This document shows positions 46,530 to 55,280 of a DNA stretch of 64,000 bases, one piece after another (position 1 is the first letter of the stretch; the number at the start of each line of letters is the position of its first letter). The notes under the pieces were generated by a model that was not told the origin of the DNA, did not search any database, and was given only the letters and a program-made list of their open reading frames with translations. The translations under genes and the position numbers were made by a program. The stretch comes from Cytobacillus firmus (GTDB taxonomy: Bacteria > Bacillota > Bacilli > Bacillales > Cytobacillaceae). The stretch is from positions 1,809,501-1,873,500 of the forward strand of contig NZ_CP086235.1 in assembly GCF_023612095.1 (NCBI RefSeq), written 5' to 3'.

Positions 46530-47587
46530 GAAATCCTTTTGTAATGGATTGTGGAGAGTTCCATGTGAATTATAAACAAGATATGGCTATCTGGAAGATA
46601 ACCAGAGTAAGGATGCGCGTATTCATTCTTCTGGCTGTATTTGCATTCTTCCCGGTGTTTGCATCCGATTATATCATTGGGCTGGCTACGCTTTGCGGAA
46701 TTGCCGCTATTGGTGCGATTGGACTGAATATACTGACGGGCTTTACAGGCCAGATTTCCATAGGGGTAGGCGCCTTTCTGGGGGTAGGCGGGTATACATC
46801 GGCCATTCTGACAGCAAAGCTGGGATTAAGCTTTTGGATTGCCATGCCGACAGCCGGTATTGTGACGGCGATTGTAGGCGGACTATTTGGACTGCCATCC
46901 TTAAGACTAAAAGGATTATATTTGGCGATTGCTACCCTTGCAGCACAGGTAATCATTTTGTTTGTTATTTCCCGCTGGGATGCGCTGACTGGCGGAACAG
47001 CCGGAATGGTCCTATCCAGGCCTGAACTTGGCAGTTTTGTCTTTTACAGTGAACAGAGCTATTACTATCTTATGTTTGTGGTGCTGATTATTACGGCTAT
47101 CTTCACCCTGAACCTCTTCAGGTCAAGGGTCGGCAGGGCATTCATAGCAGTCCGTGACCGTGATGTGGCGGCAGAGGTTATGGGTATCGATTTGTTTAAA
47201 TATAAAGTATTGGCATTTATTGTAAGTTCATTCTTTGTTGGCATTGCCGGTGCTTTACTGGGCCATTATACAATGGTTGTAAGTCCTGAGCTTTATAGCA
47301 TTACAGTATCTATCGAATACTTAGCAATCATACTGGTCGGTGGTCTGGGCAGCGTATTCGGGTCTATTTACGGAGCAGTATTTATCACGTTGCTTCCGGT
47401 TGTCCTAAGATCGGGTGTAGAACTGATGAGCGGGGTTTTTCCCGACTTATCAGCTGTCTTAATTGGAATGAAAGAAGTAGTATTCGGCCTTGTGATTATC
47501 TTATTCCTGATCTATGAACCGCAGGGTCTGGCGAAAATATGGAAAAACATCAAAGACTATTTTAAACTGTGGCCGTTTTCCTATTAA
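46526..47587 (+). CDS. LIV-type ABC permease, LivM-like
   Basis: 353 residues, ATG overlapping the LivH stop by 4 bases after GAGAGGG. About ten membrane segments: GLNILTGFTGQISIGVGAFLG, GLPSLRLKGLYLAIATLAAQ, the cytoplasmic loop AVRDRDVAAEVMGIDLFKYK and the C-terminal GLVIILFLIYEPQGLA. Confidence 0.92.
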   Translation: MRNPFVMDCGEFHVNYKQDMAIWKITRVRMRVFILLAVFAFFPVFASDYIIGLATLCGIAAIGAIGLNILTGFTGQISIGVGAFLGVGGYTSAILTAKLGLSFWIAMPTAGIVTAIVGGLFGLPSLRLKGLYLAIATLAAQVIILFVISRWDALTGGTAGMVLSRPELGSFVFYSEQSYYYLMFVVLIITAIFTLNLFRSRVGRAFIAVRDRDVAAEVMGIDLFKYKVLAFIVSSFFVGIAGALLGHYTMVVSPELYSITVSIEYLAIILVGGLGSVFGSIYGAVFITLLPVVLRSGVELMSGVFPDLSAVLIGMKEVVFGLVIILFLIYEPQGLAKIWKNIKDYFKLWPFSY

Positions 47588-47612
47588 TTCCCGGGTAATA
47601 ATTTCTGAAAAT

Positions 47613-47639
47613 TTTGAAAGTGTTCCTTTCAAATTTTTT
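47613..47639 (+). terminator. Hairpin between permease and binding-protein genes
   Basis: TTTGAAAG / CTTTCAAA stem followed by a T-run, inside the operon. It could partly stop or protect transcripts so that the binding protein is made at a different level. Confidence 0.65.
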
Positions 47640-47671
47640 ATAAAAAAGAGGAAAAAATGAGGGGGAAGATT

Positions 47672-48853
47672 ATGAAGAAGGTTTGGAAAGGTTTATTGGC
47701 AGCAACATTAATGGCTGGAATGCTGGCTGGCTGTTCAGGAAGCAGCGAGGAGGCATCATCTGTCAAGAAAGGCGGCACTGTCAAAATCGGCGGTATCTTT
47801 GATCTTACTGGCGGTACTGGTGATGTAGGAACACCATATGCAGAAGGTGAAAAAGCATTTTTCGAATCCATAGCAGGCGAGGAGGTTAACGGCTATAAGC
47901 TCGAATTAATTGGTGATGACTATGCTTATAAAATTCCGGAAGCCCAAAAACTGTATCAGAAATTAAAATCAAAAGATAAAGTATCGGCTATTTTAGGATG
48001 GGGTACGGGTGACACAGAAGCCCTTCGACAGCAGGTGGCGGCTGACAAACTTCCATTCATTTCGGCTTCATACTCAGAGAACCTGAAAAATATTGACGAA
48101 AGCCCATATAACTTCCTGGCTGCGGCTTCCTACTCCGATCAGGCAAGATCTGTTCTGAAATGGATAAAAGACAATCACACTGGCGGCACACCGACTGTAG
48201 CATTAATTTACAATGATACAGCTTTTGGCAAATCGCCAATTGAAGATGCTAAAAATTATGCCAAGGATAATGGCATTGAAATTGTAGATGAACAAATTGT
48301 TGACCTGAAAACACTTGATGCAACCTCCCAATTACTGAATATGGAAAAGAAAAATCCTGATTATGCGATTATCAATCAAACCTGGGGTGCAACAGCAACG
48401 ATTCTAAAAGATGCTAAAAAGCTTGGTTTAGATACACAATTTATCGGTTTAAACTGGGCTACCGGTGAAGGCTTGCTTCCTATTGCCGGTGATGCGGCTG
48501 AAGGATTTATCGGGGTCGTCACACATGCCTTCCCATATGAAGATCTGCCTGGAATGGAAGAAATCAAGAAGTTCGTAGAAAGCAAGGGTGAAAAGCTGGA
48601 AGACAAGAACCAAAAGTTTATCCAGGGGTGGGTGTCCGCCAAAATCATGGTTGAAGGCATGAAGCTTGCTGAAGATCCGACTTCAGGCGAAGGCATCCGT
48701 GCAGGCCTGGAGAAGATTTCAAATCTGGATCTTGGCGGTTTAGCCGCTCCGGTTACTTTTTCACCTGAAAATCATGCTGGTACAAACCAAATCCGCCTGG
48801 CAGAAGTGAAGAACGGCCAGTTTGAAGTGTTCACTGATTATATAGGCTACTAA
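47672..48853 (+). CDS. ABC substrate-binding lipoprotein, LivK-like
   Basis: 393 residues, ATG after GAGGGGGAAG. Lipoprotein signal KKVWKGLLAATLMAGMLAGC with lipobox LAGC, followed by a Ser-rich linker. Periplasmic-binding fold type I of the LIV group (KIGGIFDLTGGTGDVGTPYA, ILGWGTGDTEALRQQVAADK, PTVALIYNDTAFGKS). It is more like binding proteins for aromatic or fatty acids and other acids than classical LivJ, but the ligand cannot be told from sequence. Confidence 0.9.
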   Translation: MKKVWKGLLAATLMAGMLAGCSGSSEEASSVKKGGTVKIGGIFDLTGGTGDVGTPYAEGEKAFFESIAGEEVNGYKLELIGDDYAYKIPEAQKLYQKLKSKDKVSAILGWGTGDTEALRQQVAADKLPFISASYSENLKNIDESPYNFLAAASYSDQARSVLKWIKDNHTGGTPTVALIYNDTAFGKSPIEDAKNYAKDNGIEIVDEQIVDLKTLDATSQLLNMEKKNPDYAIINQTWGATATILKDAKKLGLDTQFIGLNWATGEGLLPIAGDAAEGFIGVVTHAFPYEDLPGMEEIKKFVESKGEKLEDKNQKFIQGWVSAKIMVEGMKLAEDPTSGEGIRAGLEKISNLDLGGLAAPVTFSPENHAGTNQIRLAEVKNGQFEVFTDYIGY

Positions 48854-49072
48854 CATGATGGGGGGCGAGGTCTTATACCCGCCTCCTTGTTCACTTTAAA
48901 GGCCTGGAACTTTTGAACTTAGCAAATATACTCGAAATTTGGCAAATAAACTATCCTAATCAGTAAACAATGCTCTGTTTCTGCAAATTAACAAAGAAAA
49001 CCAGCAAACAACAAATGATACAGAGCTTGACCTTGAAACGAATAATAGAGAAAAAGCCGGGAGGACAGATGC

Positions 49073-49861
49073 ATGCTGACAATAAACAATGTCGAAGTGA
49101 TGTACGATAACGTCATCCTTGTATTAAAAGGGATGTCGATGGTGGTGCCAAAAGGAAAAATTGTTGCTTTGCTCGGCAGCAATGGCGCCGGGAAAACGAC
49201 CACTCTTAAGGCGATTTCAGGCCTCTTGAAAAGTGAAAACGGTGAAGTGACGGATGGGTTTATCGAGCTTTATGGGGAGCGCATTGATGTAAGCGATGCT
49301 GAAACCATCGTAAAGAAAGGCATTTTTCAGTGCATGGAAGGAAGACGGGTGTTCAAGCACCTTTCTGTGGAAGATAACCTGATCGCAGGTGCACATACCA
49401 GGAAAGACCGGAAGAATATTAAAAGTGATATCCAAAAAGTCTATCATTACTTTCCAAAGCTTGAAATGCTGAAGCACAGGCAGGCCGGTTATCTGTCAGG
49501 AGGAGAGCAGCAAATGCTGGCCATTGGCAGGGGAATCATGGCAAAGCCAAAGGTGCTGCTTCTCGATGAACCTTCATTAGGACTGGCCCCTCTATTAGTA
49601 AAAGAGATTTTCGGGATCATAAAAAAAATCAATGAAGAAGAGGGGACCACGATCCTGGTAGTGGAGCAGAATGCCAATGTTGCCTTATCGATTGCCGATT
49701 ATGGATACATCATGGAAAACGGCCGGATTGTGATGGATGGAACGGTGGATCGGCTTCTTTCCAATCAGGATGTGCGAGAATTTTACCTTGGAATGGGGGA
49801 TAAAGGACGGAAAAGCTATAAAGATATTAAATCTTATAAAAGAAGAAAGAGGTGGCTGTAG
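49073..49861 (+). CDS. LIV-type ABC transporter ATPase, LivF-like
   Basis: 262 residues, ATG after CCGGGAGGAC. Walker A ALLGSNGAGKTTTLKA, signature YLSGGEQQMLAIGRGIMA, Walker B VLLLDEPSLGLAP, H-loop VVEQNAN. The C-terminus is extended by a very basic tail (KGRKSYKDIKSYKRRKRWL). It follows a 219-base gap after the binding-protein gene in which I see no gene. Confidence 0.9.
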   Translation: MLTINNVEVMYDNVILVLKGMSMVVPKGKIVALLGSNGAGKTTTLKAISGLLKSENGEVTDGFIELYGERIDVSDAETIVKKGIFQCMEGRRVFKHLSVEDNLIAGAHTRKDRKNIKSDIQKVYHYFPKLEMLKHRQAGYLSGGEQQMLAIGRGIMAKPKVLLLDEPSLGLAPLLVKEIFGIIKKINEEEGTTILVVEQNANVALSIADYGYIMENGRIVMDGTVDRLLSNQDVREFYLGMGDKGRKSYKDIKSYKRRKRWL

Positions 49862-51033
49862 TGGAAAAGCTGAAGGAAGTGATCCAGCATGCCTATGACA
49901 ATGCCATAGGATTTAAAAGTCAGATAGATGATGCACATATTTCTCTAAGTGATATTCTATCCCTAGAAGATTTACAAAAAATTCCCGTGCTTAAAAAAGA
50001 TCGATTGCCGGATTTGCAATCTGCAGACCAGCCCTTCGGAGGGTTTGCCGCTGTAAAGCCTAATGAGATGACACGAATCTTTATGTCACCAGGACCAATT
50101 TATGATCCGCAAACCACCGAGAAGGATTTTTGGCGTTTCGCAGAAGCTCTCAGTGCAGCTGGGTTTAACAGTAATGATATTGTACAGAATACATTTTCCT
50201 ATCATCTTTCACCGGCAGGCTTTATGTTTGACTCGGCACTCCGTGAATTAGGAGCAACTGTCATACCGGCGGGAACCGGGAATCGGGAACTGCAGATTCA
50301 GATCATGAAGGATATCAGGGTAACCGGCTATGTGGGAACTCCCAGCTTCTTTAACCTTTTGCTTGATGCCCTTGAAGAAAAGGGATGGAAAATGGGAAAT
50401 GATGTTGTCTTGAACAAAGCTTTCTTTACTGCTGAAATGCTGACTGAACAAATGCGGAAAAGGTGTGAAGACAATGGGATTTCCGTATATGAAGGTTATG
50501 GGACTGCGGATTGCGGATGTATTGCATTTGAAGACAAGCAGGGCCCTGGGTTAAGAATAACTGATTCTGCCATCGTGCAAATCTGTGACCCGCAGACTGG
50601 ATGGGAGGTTTCAGATGGAGAAGGAGAAGTGGTTGTCACTCTATTTGATAAAAGCTATCCGCTGATCCGCTTTGGCACAGGCGACCTCTCCCGCTGGGTT
50701 AAAGGGTACGAGGGAAAAAGGATTGCAGGAGTGCTGGGGCGTGTTAGTGATGGAGTAAAGGTAAAAGGAATGTTTGTAAGAGAAAAACAGCTTGCACAGG
50801 TCTTGAATGAAGCAGGGTATCCGGTTTTCCAGGCTGTGGTAACAAATGAGCAGGGGCAGGATCAGATTAAGATTTTCGTAGAATCAGTAGAGGAATTAAA
50901 CCCTGAGCTTGCTTTAAAGATCCAGAATGTGATCAGGGTTAAGCCAATACTTGAATTAATAGCGTCAGGCTCTATTAAAAAGGATGATAAGAAGCTGGTC
51001 GATAAGCGGAATTACGAATTAAAAAAGGTGTAG
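49861..51033 (+). CDS. PaaK-like adenylate-forming protein with degenerate P-loop
   Basis: About 390 residues; GTG 49861 after AAAGAGGTGG, overlapping the LivF stop by one base. It keeps later motifs of phenylacetate-CoA ligases: YEGYGTADCG (A5), RFGTGDLSRW (A7) and GRVSDGVKVKGMFV (A8 with hinge). The Ser/Thr/Gly-rich ATP loop that should read SSGTTG is replaced by FMSPGPIYDPQTTEKD, and the protein is about 40 residues shorter than PaaK. It may be an altered CoA ligase or one that lacks adenylation. Translational coupling to LivF ties it to the transporter. Confidence 0.8.
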   Translation: MEKLKEVIQHAYDNAIGFKSQIDDAHISLSDILSLEDLQKIPVLKKDRLPDLQSADQPFGGFAAVKPNEMTRIFMSPGPIYDPQTTEKDFWRFAEALSAAGFNSNDIVQNTFSYHLSPAGFMFDSALRELGATVIPAGTGNRELQIQIMKDIRVTGYVGTPSFFNLLLDALEEKGWKMGNDVVLNKAFFTAEMLTEQMRKRCEDNGISVYEGYGTADCGCIAFEDKQGPGLRITDSAIVQICDPQTGWEVSDGEGEVVVTLFDKSYPLIRFGTGDLSRWVKGYEGKRIAGVLGRVSDGVKVKGMFVREKQLAQVLNEAGYPVFQAVVTNEQGQDQIKIFVESVEELNPELALKIQNVIRVKPILELIASGSIKKDDKKLVDKRNYELKKV

Positions 51034-51079
51034 TCAAAGGAGGCTGATTGAATCGGCCTTCTATTCTTATGGAGAACTG

Positions 51080-51143
51080 AAACGGATTTCTAATTTTGGA
51101 CTATGAATAAGAGCTAAAGTGGATCATGAATAGGAGTAAATAT
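51080..51143. repeat. Pair of short direct repeats in intergenic DNA
   Basis: GGACTATGAATAAGAGCTAA and GGATCATGAATAGGAGTAAA, about 22 bases apart start to start; no other feature in 51034-51230. Confidence 0.4.
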
Positions 51144-51225
51144 TTTACATTAATGACGAAGGTGTTAGTGGAGGAGGAAAAAGGCAGTTAATCGACGGGA
51201 TTAACGCCGAAAAAGTTAAAAAAGG

Positions 51226-51253
51226 GAAAAACGGCAGCTAATCAGCTGCCACC
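51226..51253 (-). terminator. Terminator of the methyltransferase gene
   Basis: On the minus strand GGCAGCT-gatt-AGCTGCC is followed by GTTTTTCCC; it overlaps the stop codon region. Confidence 0.7.
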
Positions 51254-51850
51254 GCTATTTTCACACTCTATTACCAGAAACAATCCTTTATAATAGGAAG
51301 TCACGTTCGTAACCTGCATGCCGGATTTCTGAATAGCCAGAAGTGTATCACGGTTTAGGTGGCAGCCGTCACAAATTCGTTTCCATAGAGGGTTTAGGGC
51401 TTCCTGGGCAAATGCCAGAGCGGGCTGCTCCATTTTAACATGCTCAAAGAATAGTATTTTTGCCTTCGGCTTACAGACTCGTCTGATTTCCGCGAGTGCT
51501 TTGTCAGGATTTGGTATCGTACAGAATACAAGAGCGGCAACTGCTGAATCAAATGTTTTGTCCGCAAATTCTAGATTTTCAGCAGACTGCCGATGAATTT
51601 GGATAGGTACTGCAGCCGTATTCTTTCGTAAAATAGATTTTTCAATCATTGCCTGGCTCGGTTCAATGGCATCGACCTGCTCAGCTTTTTTGTATAATGG
51701 GAAGTTAATGCCTGTGCCGGCACCAACTTCGAGTACCCGGCCCTCCGCCTTTGAAAGAAGTTGACTTCTGATTTTCCGGAATTTTCTTTTTTCAAGTGGC
51801 TGCATGGCCAAATCATATAGGGATGGGAATAAGCTGCTCAAAAATTTCAC
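51242..51850 (-). CDS. Class I SAM-dependent methyltransferase (UbiE-like)
   Basis: 202 residues. SAM-binding motif I VLEVGAGTGINFPLY, acidic motif II DAIEPSQ and motif IV-like FDSAVAALVFCTIPNPDKAL, then KILFFEHVKM. The C-terminal CDGCHLNRDT is like that of METTL7/UbiE-type small-molecule or lipid methyltransferases. The GTG start at 51850 lacks a strong ribosome site. Stands alone; substrate unknown. Confidence 0.82.
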   Translation of the reverse strand: MKFLSSLFPSLYDLAMQPLEKRKFRKIRSQLLSKAEGRVLEVGAGTGINFPLYKKAEQVDAIEPSQAMIEKSILRKNTAAVPIQIHRQSAENLEFADKTFDSAVAALVFCTIPNPDKALAEIRRVCKPKAKILFFEHVKMEQPALAFAQEALNPLWKRICDGCHLNRDTLLAIQKSGMQVTNVTSYYKGLFLVIECENSGGS

Positions 51851-51939
51851 TCTTTTCTTAATAGCTGTCTTTTTCTATTTTACCCTTTTCCCAAAACGAA
51901 ACAAGCCGTACCACTCTTAGGGGCAGCAGCATCAAATAA

Positions 51940-52740
51940 TCATGGGAGGCTGTCGAACATCTCGTTCAGCTTCTCATACGTGTCCGGATATTTTGCCTCA
52001 TACTGAAGGTAGGTTGGGACTGGGTAGCGCACACCGCCTTTGTGGGTCTGCTTTAATCCCTCAGCAAATTCATCTGCCATGGAAAAAGGAATGGTAAAGG
52101 CCATTTCGTGATCATGTGTCTGCCCGAAAACCCGATCTCCATAGCATGGCAGGATCACTTGCGGCTTACCGGTTTTTATGGTCTTGATAACGATATCGGC
52201 ACAGTCGACCCTAGCCGTAAAAGTGGATGTAATTTCACCGCCCGTATGATAGAGGGCAGCCGCAACCATTCTCATGACTTGGGCTGAATTTCCATAAACC
52301 GTGATTACTTCCGGTTCAAATGCTGCTCTCCCCAGAGGAGCGATTAATACCGTTCCGGCTTCCTCTTTTGAAAATTTAGGAACTGCCGCTTCGGTTAAGG
52401 CACCAAGGTCACAGGTTTTTGTATACATGCCATCTGTTAAGCTTCCTTTTGAGTAATAGTCCAGTTCCTCTTCAAATCCAAAAGCGATTTTGGCAATTGG
52501 GCATGATAAGTCTTCTTTGCCCATGGCAATGGACCAGCCATATCTTCTAGACATTGTCACACCCTGACAGATGCTGAATGTTTTGCCAAAGTCTCTTGCC
52601 GGACGTTTTATCCTGTCCGGCAATTCCTCGTCTTTTTTTAAAACTCTTATAGCCAGCGGAAAAGTATCGGGTCTCACATATGTAAGAATCGCAGTTTCCA
52701 GATCAGAAAGTTTTTGGGCTTGAATCGTTTCCTGCATCAT
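51940..52740 (-). CDS. DUF169 family protein
   Basis: 266 residues, ATG 52740 (or 52737) after AAAGGAGGGATC. DUF169 motifs: ICQGVTMSRRYGWSI with Cys, CPIAKIAFGF with a second Cys, and VILPCYGDRVFGQTHDHEM. Family function is unknown; conserved cysteines suggest metal or redox binding. No operon partner. Confidence 0.8.
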   Translation of the reverse strand: MMQETIQAQKLSDLETAILTYVRPDTFPLAIRVLKKDEELPDRIKRPARDFGKTFSICQGVTMSRRYGWSIAMGKEDLSCPIAKIAFGFEEELDYYSKGSLTDGMYTKTCDLGALTEAAVPKFSKEEAGTVLIAPLGRAAFEPEVITVYGNSAQVMRMVAAALYHTGGEITSTFTARVDCADIVIKTIKTGKPQVILPCYGDRVFGQTHDHEMAFTIPFSMADEFAEGLKQTHKGGVRYPVPTYLQYEAKYPDTYEKLNEMFDSLP

Positions 52741-52833
52741 GATCCCTCCTTTAGATATTAGATTAATTCTGTAAATTATATGGATTAACCTGCATATTTA
52801 GGCTTTATTTTAGGAAACATCATAATATTCCAG

Positions 52834-52887
52834 TTGACATAAAACCAAAAGGTTGTATATGATTTAAATGAAACCAAAAGGTTGTAT
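52834..52887 (+). promoter_or_regulatory. Promoter with two ArsR operator repeats
   Basis: TTGACA (52834-52839), 18-base spacer, TATGAT (52858-52863). The 17-base direct repeat AAACCAAAAGGTTGTAT occurs at 52842-52858, between the boxes, and at 52871-52887, at the transcription start, 29 bases apart. Each holds the dyad AACC-AAAA-GGTT. This placement suits repression by the ArsR protein of the operon. Confidence 0.75.
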
Positions 52888-52912
52888 TTTATCATTAAAG
52901 GAGAGTATGTAA

Positions 52913-53329
52913 ATGGAAACACTTCAGGATATTAAACAAACAGTTATACTTAATGCGCCGATTGAAAAAGTTTGGAAGACAGTCTCTACTTCGGAAGGGA
53001 TCGAAGCCTGGTTTATGCCAAATGATTTTAAGGCTGAGCTGGGCTATGAATTTCATATTCAGTCCCCATTTGGTCCTTCCCCGTGTAAGGTTACAGAACT
53101 GGATGAGCCTAACCGGCTTTCTTTTAAATGGGATACAGATGGATGGTTTGTATCTTTCCTATTGAAAGATTTGGGCGGCAAAACTGAATTTACTCTTATA
53201 CATGGCGGCTGGAAACAGTCAGATGAACTGGTTGAGAAAGCTCAAGCTGAGAGTGCGGTTATCCGTGAAAGAATGTCACAGGGATGGACTGGAATTCTTG
53301 CGAAGCTTGGCAAGGTTGTTGAGGAATAA
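52913..53329 (+). CDS. SRPBCC/AHSA1 domain protein
   Basis: 138 residues, ATG after AAAGGAGAG. START-like fold: [56 protein letters not shown] and the C-terminal helix [19 protein letters not shown]. Such proteins bind hydrophobic ligands; many in Bacillus pair with ArsR regulators. Its stop overlaps the ArsR start. Confidence 0.87.
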   Translation: METLQDIKQTVILNAPIEKVWKTVSTSEGIEAWFMPNDFKAELGYEFHIQSPFGPSPCKVTELDEPNRLSFKWDTDGWFVSFLLKDLGGKTEFTLIHGGWKQSDELVEKAQAESAVIRERMSQGWTGILAKLGKVVEE

Positions 53330-53655
53330 TGGGTGCTTCTGCCAGGAAACATGATGTGTTTCAGGCAATCGCCGATCCAACGAGGAGAGAAGTATTAAGG
53401 CTGCTGGCTGAAAAAGAACGCCCGATCTCAGAGATAAGTGCTCATTTTCCCATAAGCCGGACCGCCATATCAAAACATCTTCAAATCCTTTCTGAAGCTG
53501 AGTTAGTAAAAGGGAAAAAGGCAGGCAGAGAAAGAATCTACCATCTCCAGCCTGAGCCGCTGACAGAATTGAAGCAATGGCTTTCCTATTATGAACAATA
53601 CTGGAATAATAAGCTGCAAAAACTTAAATATATAGTTGAAGAAGAAAATGAGTGA
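53329..53655 (+). CDS. ArsR-family repressor (SdpR-like)
   Basis: 108 residues. Winged helix with AIADPTRREVLRLLAEKERP, ISEISAHFPISRTAISKHLQ and AGRERIYHLQPEPLTELKQWL. The metal-binding ELCVC motif of true ArsR is absent, so it is not a metal sensor. The C-terminal YYEQYWNNKLQKLKYIVEEE helix is typical of repressors paired with AHSA1 proteins. Likely autorepressor through the two repeats upstream. Confidence 0.87.
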   Translation: MGASARKHDVFQAIADPTRREVLRLLAEKERPISEISAHFPISRTAISKHLQILSEAELVKGKKAGRERIYHLQPEPLTELKQWLSYYEQYWNNKLQKLKYIVEEENE

Positions 53656-53662
53656 TGTCTTG

Positions 53663-53692
53663 AAAAAAGAGCTTCTGCAGCTCTTTTTTCTT
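53663..53692 (+). terminator. Terminator after the arsR gene
   Basis: AAAAAAGAGCT / AGCTCTTTTTT stem with a 5-base loop. Confidence 0.88.
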
Positions 53693-53773
53693 TTGTCTAA
53701 AAATAAGGTCTTTATTCTTAAAGATATAATATAATGATATTTATGATTAATATTTTGAGAAGGAGTCCTTAGG

Positions 53774-55140
53774 ATGTATCAGACGTTTACTTTACAGGAG
53801 AAGATCAGGCAAATTACCATCATGCTGATTCCTATTCTAATCACGCAGCTTGGCATGTTTGCAATGGTCTTTTTTAATACGATCATGTCGGGAAGATATA
53901 ATGCTTCCGACCTTGCTGGCGTAGCGATAGGCTCCTCCATTTGGAATCCTGTTTTTACCGGGCTCAGCGGAATTTTAATGGCTGTATCTCCAATTGCGGC
54001 ACAAGCGTTTGGAGAGAAAAAGAACAAGGAAGTTACTTCTATCGTGAAAAATGGAATATTTCTGGGCTTTGTTATTGCCTTTGCCGTCATTCTGTTGGGT
54101 TCATTTTTGCTTGACCCGCTGCTTGGCAGCATGAATCTGACTAATGCTGTGGAAGCAACGGCTCGGGGCTATCTTGTGGGACTCAGCTTTGGAATCATTC
54201 CTTTATTCATATTTAATGTTTTAAGATCTTTCATCTATGCACTCGGCAAAACGAGAGTTGTAATGGTGATTTAGTTTTGTTCGCTTCCAATCAATTTCTT
54301 TCTGAATTATGTCCTGATATTTGGCTATTGGGGATTTCCTGAACTGGGAGGAGCTGGTGGAGGGTATGCAACTTCTATTACTTATTGGTTCATCCTTGTC
54401 ATGACTGCTTTTATTATCAAAACGAAGGAGCCTTTTTCAAACTATACGATATTCAGCGGTCTTAATGATTTTTCATGGGATAAATGCAAAGAAATCTTAA
54501 AGATTGGAGTACCCATGGGATTGTCAATCTTTTTTGAAACAAGTATGTTTGCAGTGGTGACCATCTTAATCAGTAAATTCAATGTGACAACTATTGCCGC
54601 TTATCAGTCTGCCTTAAACATTGTTTCCTTCCTGTATATGATCCCGATCAGCATTTCCATGGCGCAGACAGTGTTAGTCGGATTTGAAGTAGGTGCAGGC
54701 AGGTATAAGGATGCAAAGTCCTACAGCTGGCTTGGCATCTATTTAGCCGTATTGATTGCCTTGTTTACTGGGCTGCTGGTCGTTTTTTTCCGCTATGAAG
54801 TTGCAGGTTTTTATTCTACTGATAGTGCTGTTATTGCCTTAACTGCCCATTTTCTGATTTACGCCCTGTTTTTCCAGATTTCTGATGCCATCCAGGCTAC
54901 TGCACAAGCTGCATTAAGAGGATATAAAGATGTGAATATTTCTTTTGTCATCCCATTGATTGCCTATTGGCTGATCTGCCTGCTGGCTACGTTCTTGCAC
55001 ATCATACCAGCCTCGGGGCTACTGGATATTGGCTTGGCCTTACCTTCGGGCTTCTTGCTGCAGGTGTTTGTCTTTCAATGAGGCTCATCTTTATACAGAA
55101 GAGGAAATTTATCAATGAAGAAATTCGGGAAGCAGGCTAA
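53774..55140 (+). pseudogene. MATE multidrug efflux pump, broken by a stop and a frameshift
   Basis: Twelve-segment Na+/H+ drug antiporter of the NorM type, ATG 53774 after AAGGAG. An in-frame TAG at 54272 splits GKTRVVMVI from FCSLPINFFLNYVLIFGYW; the frame is the same on both sides, so this is a nonsense codon. A second lesion is a G run at 55015-55018 that is one G short: restoring it gives SGATGYWLGLTFGLLAAGVCLSM and ends at 55140 with INEEIREAG. Written as is, the downstream part ends at 55081. Intact length about 455 residues, typical for the family. Confidence 0.85.
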
Positions 55141-55190
55141 AAACGGTCTGGCCGTTTATTGCGGCATTGACGGTTTTTTTATTTATTAAG
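55139..55190 (+). terminator. Possible terminator after the MATE gene
   Basis: Imperfect AAACGGTC / GACGGTTT stem, followed by seven Ts. Confidence 0.4.
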
Positions 55191-55195
55191 TTTTT

Positions 55196-55212
55196 TTGAC
55201 ATCTTCCTGACA
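55196..55212 (+). promoter_or_regulatory. Direct repeat, possible response-regulator site
   Basis: TTGACA and CTGACA start 11 bases apart, the spacing of OmpR-family binding repeats, upstream of the repeat-protein gene that precedes an OmpR-type regulator. Confidence 0.35.
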
Positions 55213-55280
55213 CATTGCCCCGATATAGTAAAGTCGAGGTTAAGAATGCTTGGCCTTGAAAATATTCAGGAGGTATAGGA

